Shown here piece after piece: positions 22,841 to 35,900 of a stretch of DNA of 64,000 nucleotides (its first letter is position 1; every line of letters begins with the position of its first letter). Below the pieces are notes generated by a model. That model did no database searches and was not told where the DNA came from. It saw only the letters and a list, made by a program, of their open reading frames with translations. The position numbers and the translations under genes were made by a program. The stretch comes from Rotaria macrura (lineage: Eukaryota; Rotifera; Eurotatoria; Philodinida; Philodinidae): assembly GCA_900239685.1 (NCBI GenBank), contig OENT01000112.1, forward strand, positions 1 through 64,000, in the 5' to 3' direction.

Positions 22841-25325
22841 AGATTTTTCGACCTGGGAAGTTGGAAAAGAACATAACATTTCTGAACTGAATTGATGAAT
22901 GGAAGACCCTGAAAAATCACGTTTGCAGAAAGAATGCTGGAGAAAAGATATTTCAAAACCCTGCAGGTTTTTGGATTTTTAGGGTCCAACAAAATTATGA
23001 ACGAGGTATACGTGATCGCCGCAAAAGCCCCTATCAGATGAGGTGTAAAATAGGAAAACTAAAAATTTTGCTCGAATTTTGCTTTGGGTGCACCTTACAA
23101 GATTGGATATCTGATTTTATTTTAACCTTAGTTTCCACAAAAGCACGAGTTTCGAGGAACTTTGAAGAACAGGTACATTTTTGTACGGTACTTATTAGAC
23201 GAAATGGTGGTAAGATATAATTTTTACAAATTAATTAACTTAAAACGACATTCGTTCAATTATAAGGCATAGAGCTGTATCATCGTTAGCAAGATTATAA
23301 TTCTACGTAATCCTTATTTCTGCTTTTTTCCTCTTAATTCATATTGAACTTGAAACAACAATCAATTCTGTGATTGGTCAAAAATGTAAAACATTTAAAA
23401 TTATACAGAGAGTGAAGACTAGGCGAACTTAAACTACATACTTTTCTTAATTTAGTTTAATGTTTCTTTTTAAGAACACGACTTAGCAAGACCGTAGAAT
23501 ACCAAGCATTCCATAACATAGTGTTTGAGTGCTCATGAAAAAATCATAGTTCATATTTACTGTTGGTTCATCATATAATGTGTGAGGAAATAGGCACATT
23601 ACGTATATTAATTAATTGTTATTGAAGAACTTATTCTTCATCTGCTTAGTTCTACTCATATTTTCTACTTTATTCTATTCTATGATAAATTATTTTCGTG
23701 GAATCGCCCATATAATTATGTAGAATCCAGTATTTCACGTGAAACAATTCTTTACTCGATGAAGAAATCAATCACAGAATCTATAGTGCATAATATAGAT
23801 AAAAAAGATTGAAATCCCTAAGAAACCTATAAATATCGAAAACAAAAGATTGCCCTGAAAGAAATCAATTTATAGTTTATCTTTTATTCGTCGAGAGGGT
23901 GTGCGTATTTCGGTGTCTCTTATTGTTGACTTTGTAAGCAAAAAGAATCAGTCACCTTGACAATAGAGTACTGAAGCCAACTACTCGTGTTTCATTTCGA
24001 TAGTATCAGACAGAAGTATGCCGAGGACAATTGTAATATGTAGAAATCAACATAAATTATTCATTGAGAGTAATGAGCTAGATTTCATTTTGTTTCTTTT
24101 CCATTAAACTTTAAAGAAGAATTCATAAATCATCTTGAACAAGAACTTCATCGTATATTGTTACCAATCAATTTTGATAATCCCCATGATACTATATAAT
24201 GTACATGCAAATAAATGATGTGAAGATCTGACAACGTTTGTCGATACTTTCTTTCTCTATTATTTTCATAAATCAAGTAGACAAATAGCTTCTTTTTTCC
24301 CTTCATGTCAAGATAATGACTGTCAATCAAATGCAGGTTATTTTTGCTCTCATAATTTTATGCTATTCTTATTCGACTCAGAATCATTCACGATAGAAAA
24401 TTGAATATGTATTTTTGTGCACTAACAAGGTCATTTTAATTCAAGAAAATGTCATTTACAAGGTTAAAATTTCGCACACATTCACCATCATGTGTTCAAG
24501 ATAAATTTAATACAGTTTATATATTATCATTCATAGAATTTGATTCAACGCATACTCTTTTTCTAAGAAAGCTCTTACCAATTGAATTGTATAAACTATT
24601 CAATGGAGTATTTAACGAATCGTTGCTATCGAAAATTATGGTGTGTGTTCAATAGAATAGTGAGCTAGACAACGCAAGTGTTACTTCAAAAGAAAATATT
24701 TAAGTTCTGTACACAAGATGAAATGCGGAAACTTGATTTTCGAAGTATAGATAACCTTTATCTTTATCCTTACTGTGTAAGTTATTTTCAGCATTCATAA
24801 TTTCTTGAAAAGAAAAAAAAAGAGAGCATCCTGTAGAGCATAAGTTCCGGTGGTTTCTTTAAAACTTAATTTACAAAAAAAGTATACAAGAAATAAACTG
24901 AAGAATGGATTCTCTACACAAATCAATATCAATAGTCTTCAATATTGTATCTCTATCATTGAAGAAAAATCAATAAAGCAATGAGAAACCGTGTGAAATA
25001 GTATTAAAGAATTCTATTATTTATGTTCATAGTTGTAAAGATGTTATTGGAATTTTATTTATCGAATTTTACAATCTAATTCTTCTGCAAAATAAACAAA
25101 GAAATTCAATATCATGTCACGTTGTCAGACATTTATGACGGTCATGATTCCTCTTCCTTGAACTAGCACATTTTCATTGGTTAGTTGTAAACTGTTTTTT
25201 GAATGGTTAAGAAGGCGATTAGTTTGTGTAAATAAATAAACGATCATTGTTTTTTTTCACAGAAATAGGGAAATAATTTTGATTGATTAATTCTGAATCA
25301 TTCTATAAAGATTGTTAATTCTGTC
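22841..25325. other. Intergenic, with possible gene remnants
   Basis: No intact gene. Two plus-strand stretches read like protein, about 24100-24195 (FKEEFINHLEQELHR…) and 24449-24655 (…LPIELYKLFNGVF…). Neither has a clear exon chain. A good pyrimidine-rich acceptor ends at 25261-25262, 63 nt before the HP1-like start, and probably marks a 5'-UTR exon or leader site. Confidence 0.35.
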
Positions 25326-26065
25326 ATGTCGCCATCAAAAACTCAAGATTACGCTGTTGAAAAAATCATTGGAAAACGTGTTGATAGACAAGGCCGAACA
25401 TCGTATTTAATCAAATGGAAAGGTATATATGAATAATCATGTCAATTACTTTTTTTTATAATAGTTATTTTCTAGGCTACTCAACAGAAGATAATACATG
25501 GGAGCCGGCGAAAAATGTTACAAATTGTCAGGATTTAATTAAAGAATTTGAAGCTGAGGAAGAAAAGAAAAACACGACAAAAACTTCACTGTCAGCAGAA
25601 TCTCAAGGTCAAATAACTGTAAGATCGACTCGTTCAAGTGTCTTGACGCCAAAACAAGCAACAAATAAGAATGAACGAGCTACTCGTAGTAGTAATCGGA
25701 GTTCACCAATTCAGCAACATGGAAAGCGTACTTCTATCGATGGTGGTTTATTAAGTGAAGACGAGGATGAGAACGATGACAGCTTTATGGAAAAGAAAAA
25801 TACGAAATCAACATCATCAAAACGGTCACGTAAAAGTACAAGTGACACTGAACGGACACCTTCAATTGATAGTTTCGACAGTGATGTACTTGATACATCA
25901 AAATTGGATCAGATACTTGATGTTCGTCGAAATAAGAAAAGTAGCTCAGTAGAATATCAAATTCAAGTGAAAAAAAATAAGAAATCAATTTGGGTGAATT
26001 CTAGTCGGTTGGCTGAAGATTATAATCAACAAGTTATTGATTTTCTTGAAGAGAAGTTTATTTAA
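25326..26065 (+). CDS. HP1-like chromodomain protein
   Basis: Two exons (25326-25422 and 25476-26065) give 228 aa. The chromodomain fills residues 8-59 (YAVEKIIGKR…YLIKWKGY…NTWEP…CQDLIKEFE). The three aromatic cage residues that hold methyl-lysine are present: Tyr9, Trp31, Tyr34. A hinge of about 110 residues is rich in Ser, Lys and acidic runs. The last ~50 residues (LDQILDVRR … QVIDFLEEKF) fit a diverged chromoshadow domain by their ending, close to the IVIAFYEERL of HP1, but the middle is poorly conserved. HP1 proteins bind H3K9me and dimerise through the shadow domain to form heterochromatin. A CDY- or Polycomb-type chromodomain protein is less likely because of the length and C-terminus. 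AATAAA at 26368-26373 fits the 3' end. Confidence 0.85.
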
Positions 26066-28603
26066 AAGATTTCTAAAGGCTAACAAAACAAAGCAATATT
26101 TTCTACATACATATAAACAGAAGAATTTTTGTGTTCATTAGGATTATGTTATCTCTCTCTCTCTCTCTACATTACACTCTATATTATGTTGTGATTGTAA
26201 GTTTTTGTGTATGTATATACAGATCTATACGTGTATGTGTGCTATTTCTTCAAAAAACATATTGTCTAGTTTATATATTATTTAACTCCGTTTATTCTCT
26301 GTCAAGGGTCAGTCATGTTCATGTTGTCTTTTTCTTCTCTTTGGTTTAATTGATGTTTAGCTATTGAAATAAATATGTAGTTCATTTGTCCGTTGTGAAT
26401 AGTCGCGTATCCGTCTCATATATTGCAGCAATCAGTATCATGAAACTCACTTGACGAAAGAAGAACAATGAAGCCTAAACAAATACACGTAGGCATTGCA
26501 AAGTAGGTTAAAGAAAGTATAAAGACACGATTGAAGTGAAGTATGCAAACATATATGAAGATTGATGTTCACGTCACGATCAAAGAGCACTAGGTATACG
26601 ATGAACAACTCAACTATCATCCTAGCAAGTAATCTGCTGACATATGAGAATGATTGTCAATGTTGAAAATTTAACTTCAACAAAGCTGAACAATGTTCAA
26701 CGATTTTTGATGGACAAGAATAGGTTAAGTAATCAGAATGACACTTAGTGTCACGTTTAGCAATCGAAAGAGATTATCTATAGATAACCGTTTGGTTGAT
26801 ATGAAAATTCGTTCAAAGGAGAAGCGTGTCGAGTGTTTGCGGATAGGGCGGTGGGAATTATAAAATTTTAGCTGAAGTAGTGTGAATTTTTTTCAAAATC
26901 GAAAACAAGACATTCTCTAATTTTTGTTCAATTTATTTGGGCACGAGAAAGTGTTAACGATGCCTCCGGAGCATTGACAAATAAAAGAAGATTATACAAA
27001 ACAAAATCCACAGGTTTCATATTCTTACAATTGTGGGAGAGGAGCATTTGACCCCAGACGTTCCTCGGTCGAAACATCCCTGATTCGAAGATATACTCAA
27101 CGAAAAGTCATGTCTAGTTTGACTGAGTGGCGGCAGTTCTACTAACCTTTTCTCGATCAGATTAACCTAGTGTCTCGATTGACGCATGCAATTTTTCATA
27201 AGCAAGACGAATAAGAAAAAAGTTTATCTAACAGTTTATTGTCATTCTTGGAATACTCTCATCTTGATAAATCTTCACACTATACTGTGATCAACTCATT
27301 TAGAATAAAAGTGGCTTTATGTAATATAATTCCTAGTTATCTTTTTGTTGATTCATTTGTTTTGGTTTTCATACTGTAATCTACTGTCTAGTATAGTAGT
27401 ACGGAAGCACTAGAATAAATCTTGAATAGTTTTCATGCTCGTAAAATAATGGATCAGGAATCAATGGAAGATGGAATATCGTAAACAAAACCATCATAAA
27501 ACCAATTTTTTAAACAACCCACTTCAATTCAATGTATTCTTCGTCAAGTATTTGTCTGCAAGGGATCAAGACGAAAAGAATCTAAGGGGAAAAGTAAGAC
27601 TAAAATTCAAAAGAAACATACATTATGATAAACCACTTGAGACTTATCAATATTATCTTTTGTCTAAATTCCAAATAACTTACTATACTTATTCCATCTA
27701 AACGTCAACTATTAACAACGAAAACTTATTTTTCAAATGATTGTAGAGACGAAAATCTTGATGGTTTCTTTTACCAACAAGGAAAGAGCTGTAAATGGAC
27801 TTGTCAACTAAGCAATCATTGAATGTCTTGACAGACATTAACGAAAATCTTTGCATTCTTCTATGTGTTATCTTTTCTAAATAATAGAAAATAGAACTGA
27901 TTGGAGTGTTCTGTGTTTTCAAAATGGTTTCATCTCAGAAAAACGCTTCGTGATCTGTAGAATTAATTTTGATATTCTAAAGGTAGCGGAGATTCATCTT
28001 TGGAGAAAATTTCAGGCTCAATTTTTGCGGTTAAATTTTTTTCCTAAATTACGTTGACATAGATGAGTAATCCAGTAACATTTCAATGACTTGGTGAGAA
28101 TAGTACTACGACGTGAACTGATATTAACTTCCATGGTTTCCGTTGATAACTAATTAAGAGCTAGTATGTATCAGCTTGATCATTTTATGAAATTTTCATA
28201 TACAATATTTCGTAGTAAGACAAGACTTTCACTTTCTATTTTTTCCCTTTATATCATTCTGCTAGCTACATTGAACATAAGTACGTTAGAAAAGCAGTGA
28301 ATATGGCTTAAGATAATCTGTATGGGGAAACACCAGCTTTGTTCTTTTTGTGTAAGTATGGAAAACAACTTTGCTGTATTTTAATTCAAAATAAGAACCA
28401 TCATAATCATCTTGTTTAACAAACAACAGAAAAATAAACAGTTAAGTACGAACGAAAAAGACAAGGACACGAAAACCGAAAGAATGATGAAGAAACATAT
28501 GACCGAGAACTATCTGAGCTCGTTATTGCCAACAGAGAATGTTTATAACACGTTTGAAACAAGAAAAAAAAACACATTCTGTATAGAAACAAGGTAATGT
28601 TTA
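26066..28603. other. Convergent intergenic region HP1-like / pICln
   Basis: About 2.5 kb between convergent genes. The first 300 bp are HP1-like 3' UTR with a short CT run (about 26153-26167) and a poly(A) signal at 26368-26373. The rest is AT-rich with no exon chain, RNA gene or clear repeat. Confidence 0.5.
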
Positions 28604-29754
28604 TTATTCCATTTCTTCGGTTTGATCATTTTTGTCGTTCTCACCTAAAAGAAAGAAATACAATCGTTTGCAATATTCGTCATTATTAATTAAATTCAAT
28701 GATGAATAAATTTATGAGTAACCACCTCAGCCTTTGCTTGATTCCGCAATTGAATAAGAAACTACGAAGATTGAACAAGTCTTAGGTTTTCTTTTCATTA
28801 AATGCACGACAGTTAACTATGATTTATAGATAGTCTCGAAAAATTTATTTATTTATCATCATTATCTTGTAGAATTCTGTTAAATGCTATTTTTTTCCCT
28901 CTAAGAGAATTTCAATTAAATAGTATACCTTGATCATCAGCTTGACCTCGTCTATGATGACCAAATTGTGAACCTCTTAATACTGGATTTGTTGATGCAA
29001 AGTGTGCATTATATCCATAAGGATCATCATCTTCATTATGTCCATTACCATTTTCACTGTTCTCATCCTCGTTTCCGTAATCAATATCTAAATAGTAAAT
29101 TAAAAATCAGTTTAATGATGCATACAGACAACACATTCATATATATATTTATACCAGATCCAACTTCATCGTCTTCGACCATGTCATCAAGTGGATCAGG
29201 ATGAAGTGCTTGACATTCAGCAATGATTTGATAAGCTACTTTAAGATCTTCCGATGTAGCCATGACAAATCGATAGTTAATTGTACGAATACTATCATAT
29301 TCCACCGGTGACTCACTTCGTTCACCATCTCCATTGCTTTCATGATTCCCTGTACCTGAACATTGAAATAAAAAGAGAATTTGAAAATGTTCTTTCTCAA
29401 TCAATACAATTACTGTCATCGTCATCTTCGTCTTCTTTTGATTTCTGAACAACAACAACAAGATGTTCTTCAGGATATTTTGGATCATGTGTAACTATCC
29501 CATGCATAGTTAATGACGGATAATCAATCGCTATACCTTGTCGATCTGTTTCGTTCGATGGAAGCGCCCATACTAATAGACTAAAAAGAAGAAATAGGTT
29601 AGAAATGAAATATTAGCATAAACGGAATTTACTTTTCAGCAATGCATAGAATCCCTTGGCCTAAATATTCATCTTCTAAATAAGCTTTCACCGATGAATA
29701 TTGTTGACGAACATATTCTGATGGATATGAAATAGTAGTTAAACTAGATGGCAT
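28604..29754 (-). CDS. CLNS1A: pICln (methylosome subunit, CLNS1A) homologue
   Basis: Five exons, 5' to 3': 29633-29754, 29414-29580, 29155-29355, 28929-29087, 28604-28644; 229 aa, near the 237 of human pICln. The N-terminal half is the PH-like fold, with GQGILCIAE and LLVWALP strands where human has GTGTLYIAES and LSWL. After an acidic loop the hallmark INYRFV…AECQALHPDP appears (human ITEFRFV…CECQALHPDP). The C-terminal third is acidic (Asp, Glu, Asn, Gly) as in the family. pICln works with PRMT5/MEP50 and chaperones Sm proteins during snRNP assembly in the cytosol. The ATG directly abuts an acceptor AG (29755-29756). The gene lies 196 bp downstream of the CEP290 stop on the same strand. 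Confidence 0.93.
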
Positions 29755-29950
29755 CTACAAATAAAGGAATATTTCTATGCATTTAAGACAACATCATAGT
29801 ACAAGAATACGAGTGTACTACAAGAATAAAAAAAGAAAACAGAAGAATATTTGTTAAAAGATCGAATCGAATTAAAGGATTCTATGGATGAATATTTTAT
29901 GTCAATGCTTATCTGACCAATGAAGAAGGCAGAATTTTTTTCTAAAGCAT
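29755..29950 (-). promoter_or_regulatory. 196-bp spacer CEP290-pICln with acceptor abutting the ATG
   Basis: On the minus strand the CEP290 stop lies inside AATAAA. About 190 nt later a pyrimidine-rich run ends in TTTGTAG directly followed by the pICln ATG. The zero-length gap means an ordinary 5'-UTR intron or a trans-spliced leader would supply the whole 5' UTR. Confidence 0.5.
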
Positions 29951-32900
29951 TTATTGAAAACCATTGTCGGAAGATGGTCGTGAGGATGGTAACGCTTTCA
30001 CTTGTAATTGTGCCACTTGTTCACGTAGAAGTGCTACTTCTTTTTGCAGCTAGAAAAGAGAATAGTTTCAACTATAATTATTGAAAAGAAAGAATTTTCG
30101 TACGAATGAAAACGATGATTCTTTTCCAAAAAATACATTTATGGATTTTAATATAAAATTTAGAATTATGCTTTTCATCTGAATTTCTCGATAAAAAAAC
30201 ATGTTTTTTTTATTATTTCGAAAATTGTGAAATATACTTTCTTGACAATTCTGGCGTCCTCTGATTCAAATGGTATTCTTACATATGATTACACCAATGG
30301 CGTCACAACTGTATCATTAACTATGTCGCTATGAGTGCAGTCTGATGAATAAACAGAGTACTTAACTACACTTCGCAGAAAAATAAAAACTAACGATCAA
30401 TATTTTCATCTGTTCTATCATTGTCTACAGTAGAAACAATAAAATACTCATTCAACTATTAGAAATTTCACAAAATAATGTAATCCCTGTTATTTCAGAA
30501 ATTTCAACGTAGTAGTAGAAAACAGTATGAATAGGGATGCAACGGGTGACGGCAAAATAAGTTTCACCGGTTCATACCGGCAACCACTTATAATCCGTGT
30601 GTACTGGTACTAGCCGGTATTCGCTTAATGCCGCCGGTGTAAAGCAATACAAGTCAAATACGTTCGGTTTAAAACGCTAGAATGATGACGGTAAAGACCG
30701 GTTATTTTCACCACTGCATCACTAACTAAGAATCACAAAAGTTTATAAATGTCATTTAATTTTTGAACTATGCAAGTTGCTACTTGTTGATATTCGATAC
30801 TTAAGCTTTAACGTATCTGGCAATGAATTTTAAAAGAATATTCACCAAAATAACTCATAAATTTTCTTTCACAAAACGTTTTTCTTTTCATAATGATGAT
30901 CGAAGTTTGAATTGAATTTTTAAATGTCAAGACATCACATCATTGCCGATTGATAAATTAAAGAAAATTATTGTTGAAAAAGTCGTATTCAATATCGTCA
31001 GAAAGAAATATTTGGCTTCCGATCCGAGTTGAACAACACGTAACTGTATACTTTGAATCATAATCGAATACAGAAAACTGTTAGTGTTAGATTAGAATGA
31101 TATTCTATTTACTTGATGAAATGTTTGTCGCACATTTTTCTAATTGATCCTTCATAAATTCACAGAATAGGCAGTTCATACATTAGAGCGATACACAAGC
31201 GATCAACAGCCTTGGATCGAATATCAGCACAGCCTCTTATGTGAGTAAGAAAGTACTTCGACATGTTTACCCATATACGTCACTCTATTCTTTGTAGACT
31301 CTGTTTCAAAACAAAATCCGATGAGCCACAGAGTCAATTCGGATAGTGATCGCTGCTGTATTCATCATAGTTACCATGAAGAAACCTACGATGAATTTTT
31401 CTAACTTAGCATTGAACTGAGCTTGCAGCATTTTTAGTAGATTCAATGCGTTCGAATAAGCTAAAAAATTGACTTACTCGTGAATTAATCTGACCCACAT
31501 GCTCAATTTCTTTAGTTGATTCGGTGGCCTGGGTGAAAAATACTCGATTGGAATCATTCTAAATAGACAAATCGTATTTGATTCATGTTTCTCTGAAAAA
31601 AACCGTGAATTTATTTGTTTACGGTCACTCGTTGGCGATCAAGATCTGATTTAAGTGTTTGATTTTCTGATTGAAGACTATCGATTCTCTTCTTCATTAA
31701 TGCTATTATTTTTTCAAGTTCGACTGTTGACCGACCAGATTCACCAATCTTTTAAATGATAGAATAAAAAATGATTTTCTGCCTATCAATATATATGAAG
31801 ATTTACTCGTCGAATGCTACCACCACTTGACGACGATCGAGGACTATCACCATTTCTCAAACTCTCATTTTCAGCTTTTAAAAATGTATTCAGTTTTTGT
31901 AATTCATCATTACGTAATCGAACTCTAAATAATTATAATAAAATATTCTTTTATGTTTCTTGGAAATATTTTGAAAACATACTTATTTAGTTCATCTTTT
32001 AATTGTTGATTAAATTTGAGTAACTCTTTTTTATGTGTATCTAAATCAGTTACTTGCTGTTGCAGTGATTCAACGGTTCGTCTTGTTCTTTCATCCTAAA
32101 TGCTTGATACGTTAAATCTTGTATTTTTAAAAAAGGGAAATATTCTTTCTTTTTTATTTCAATGCATGAATCTAGTAAACAGGTCGCAACTCTGTTAGAT
32201 TTAAAAGTCTTGTTCTTGTTTTCGCGTGGTAAACTAAGTTGAATACACAAACAGAAAGTGTGGATAGTGCTCAATTGAGCATAATATTATTTTCATGTAT
32301 ATATTCAATCGATTTGAAACTTGTGACCGACATTTGATAATCTTAGATATGAATGAAGTCATATTGTTAAACGTCGTTCGTATCACATAGTGGGAGTCAA
32401 TGTCGTCGTTTCACGGCAGACGTAATCGGTAGATCAGAAACTTCATCGATAAACTGTTCTTGCCAAGAACTGAACTGGAGAAATTTTTCTTTTCGAAACT
32501 CTCAAATCAGATTTCTCGACGGATTTCGTTAAGTGAAGCGATTAAATGGAAATAATAGAATAATAAAATGGCAATATTTTAATAGTTCAAGGGTGTTTAG
32601 AATAGTCAGGGTACAAGTAGTTACAGTCTACATGATTGAGATTATCTCAGCTCAAACGATTATTCAATTACTGACAACATCTCCAAGTGAGTGATAGATT
32701 TCAATTAAAGGCATATCATTGGCATAGGTTCAATATCAACAGTCCATACATGATACTTACCCTATTTTCATCAAGAGGACGTTCGGCTGTTTTTGTTTTA
32801 CGAAGTTTATCTTCTAGTAGACGAACTTGACGTCGTAATGATTCGATCGTATCTTCACCCTACAAATATATTCAATGATACTTAGATTTTTTTTTCTTGA

Positions 32901-35900
32901 ATCGAAATTGTACAACCTGGCCTTGTTGAAGTTGTTGACCAGTCATTCTTCGTTGTACATTATCTGTGAGTGCTGCATTTTGTTGTTGAAGTTTGGCTAA
33001 TTTCTTCTCATTTTGAGCTATTATTAAAATAAAAACGGGAATGTTCTATTATAAAACGACAAAAGAAAATTTACCTAATCTTTGTCGAGCATCAGTCGAT
33101 TCATCGATATGTTGCTGTGCCGTAGCTTTTTGTGCTCTTAATTCTCGTTGCAAATTTAGTATTTGTACCTCATATTCATCGATTTTTTCCTGTAACTGGG
33201 CAGTTTTATTTGCAATTAATGCTTGTATAGAAAGACTTTGTCTATCGTCTTCATTCATAGCTTTTATATTTCCCTCAGCTATTTTAACCATATCACTGCG
33301 TATATCAGCTAAAGCAAGTATTAACTCTTGCTTTTTATCTTCTTTTAATGATGTTTGATCAGGTTGATTGCTAGTACTTATGGGAGTTTTACTTGGTTTG
33401 TTGGGTAAAGGTTTTCGTACATTATCGAAATTATTCATTGCTTGTCCCAACTTTTCTTGGTGATCTTGGTTTAACGCATGAAGACGTTCTATTTCACGGT
33501 TAAGTTCATTGACAATCTTTTCATAACTTGCTTTAGCACTATAAGAAAAAGTACATATCTTAGGAACATAACATTATACGTGCATAAATAATGAAATATC
33601 TCTAGCAATTCACACGATTTCCTCGATAAAACTTTTTATAAGTTACAATAATAAATTTAACGTCTAAAAATTATCCATACACCTAGAGACCTTCAGATTT
33701 GGCTTGTCAAGTAGATTTGTCTTCTATTCGATGTCTATCTATCTTTACTGCAAAGATTGTGTACAGAGGTATAAACTATGAACTTGTATCAGGTTGGTCA
33801 CATAGAGTGAGCGTCTCATTATTTTCTCAATATCTTGCCTCGATTTCATTCAGTTGAACTGAAAATTTTCCCTAAAGATTCAATATTCAATCTTCTACGA
33901 AAATTAGAAGTAAAAGATTTTTGTGAACTACAAAATGGCAATGTTCTGAAATGAAGAAAAAAGTCCGAAAATCTTCAACTTTCCAGTATAAAACATAGTT
34001 TTTCTAATAATATACTTTCTACGTGGAGAGCTACAAATAACTATTTAGACTACGCCAAAGAGCATCGAATTATGGACAAAGATTCATGTTTCTGAAATTT
34101 ATTTAATCAAGAAAAGAATAAAAGTTTCAGAATTAACTTTTCCTGCTTGTCGAAAAAACTCAACTTTCATTTCATGTTTTTGATATTTGCACGAAAATGC
34201 ATACCATTGAGTAAAAGCGCGTTACTATTTGACGATTTGTGTTTCTTTGAAGGCTAACATACTGTAACACATCTCTATCCATTTGTTCGATTCATGCAAA
34301 GTTTTATTTTCAGTAAATGTTCTTGAAAACTCAAATGAACGTGTTTTGGACGAATTTTCGAAATATATCGATTTCATTCATGAAGACTACTTTCACAGAC
34401 AAATTTTTCAAATATATTGGAAAGAGTGTATTTGAAAATATCAGAAAACGTTTCTCTCGTAATTTTAGACTGCATATATATCGTCGAAATACGCTCCAAA
34501 TTTTAATGCATTTTGTACTTGAAAGTTGATGATTTTCGGTCGTTTTTACTTCGTTTTAGTACTTAGCCATTTTATAGTTTATAAAAGATTTTCGAACATA
34601 GTTTGATAGAGAATCGAATGCTGAATCTTTGGGGAAAACGTTCAGTTCAAATCAACCAAGACAAACAAAGATATTGACAAAATGATGAGACCCTCACTCT
34701 TTATAGCACATCCAATAGATTGATTCTATAATACTCAAGATCGGGAAATACTTAACTTATTCGTCATACTCCACAATGGATGACATTGTCGAGCATTATT
34801 CTACTTAATTAGTAGATTTATTGTTAAATACTGACGAAACTCAGGAAATATTCAGAAAGATTCGGACATATGGTATACTGCTGAAGAGCTATAAAAATTA
34901 GATCAAGACTTTTTCATGCTGTGTTTGACTTTAATAGCATGGTCACTAGATAGTTAAAATGAGTAAGTTCACGAAAATACTACACAAATTACGACAGTTT
35001 CCTTGAACGTGTATAATAGAAGAAAGGATATTTTGACTAGAGATGAATATGTTGAGAGGATTCTATGTTGATGGTCCTCAGGTAATGGGCTAGAGACGTC
35101 TGAAGGAATTTACGATTCATTTTCGATTCTAATTGGAAAATAAAATAGATCAAAATTAAGATGTAACGTTCATTGCATAGGAAAGTTTAGTGATATTTCC
35201 AATTCTATGAAAGTTTTAGTCAAGCAAAAACTTGATTTGGTTACATATTGAGTTGTCAACAAATAATCGTTTGACTCATACGTGTTTCATGAATTGAGTT
35301 GTATAAGAAATTATACATCTCAATCAATCAATCAACTTACTTGCCAATAGATAACTTCAATTTATTCTAAAGGAAGCTCAGATGTATCAATGAACTCTAT
35401 TTCAGATCATTAATTCTCTATCTGTTGTCCAGTACATATCTTTATGTTGAATCGAAAATTTAGCAAAACAGCTTGAGCGAAGATGAAGATGTTTAGAAAG
35501 CTAGAAGCACTTCTTTTTTCCTAACCACGCCGAATGTCTTCTTCTAGATTCATATTAGGTTTGAACGACAAAAACTAGTTCGAATGAGTTTCTCACTACG
35601 AATGTTCATAGCCAGTAAACTATACAAGGCAAAAAGATATTCAGTATACCTTTCTCGTTCATTTTTAAATAGTTCCAGTTTTTCTTTTAAACGTCCTTTC
35701 CATGTTTCAGCTTCACGACGTGCTTCACGTAATTTTTCATTTAGATGTGCAATCGTATTTTCTTGTACAGCAGCATTTTCTTCAAGTTCACGCATGCGTG
35801 CAACCTATTTGAATCACCAATAGAAAGAGAACTTAATCAGAAAATTTTCAAATAACACGAAACTCTTTCGTAATGACCTCGTAAGATGTAGGTGCACCAT

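Noticed and set aside
26153..26167. Short CT microsatellite
   Set aside because: Too short to report as a repeat feature; ordinary 3' UTR simple sequence.
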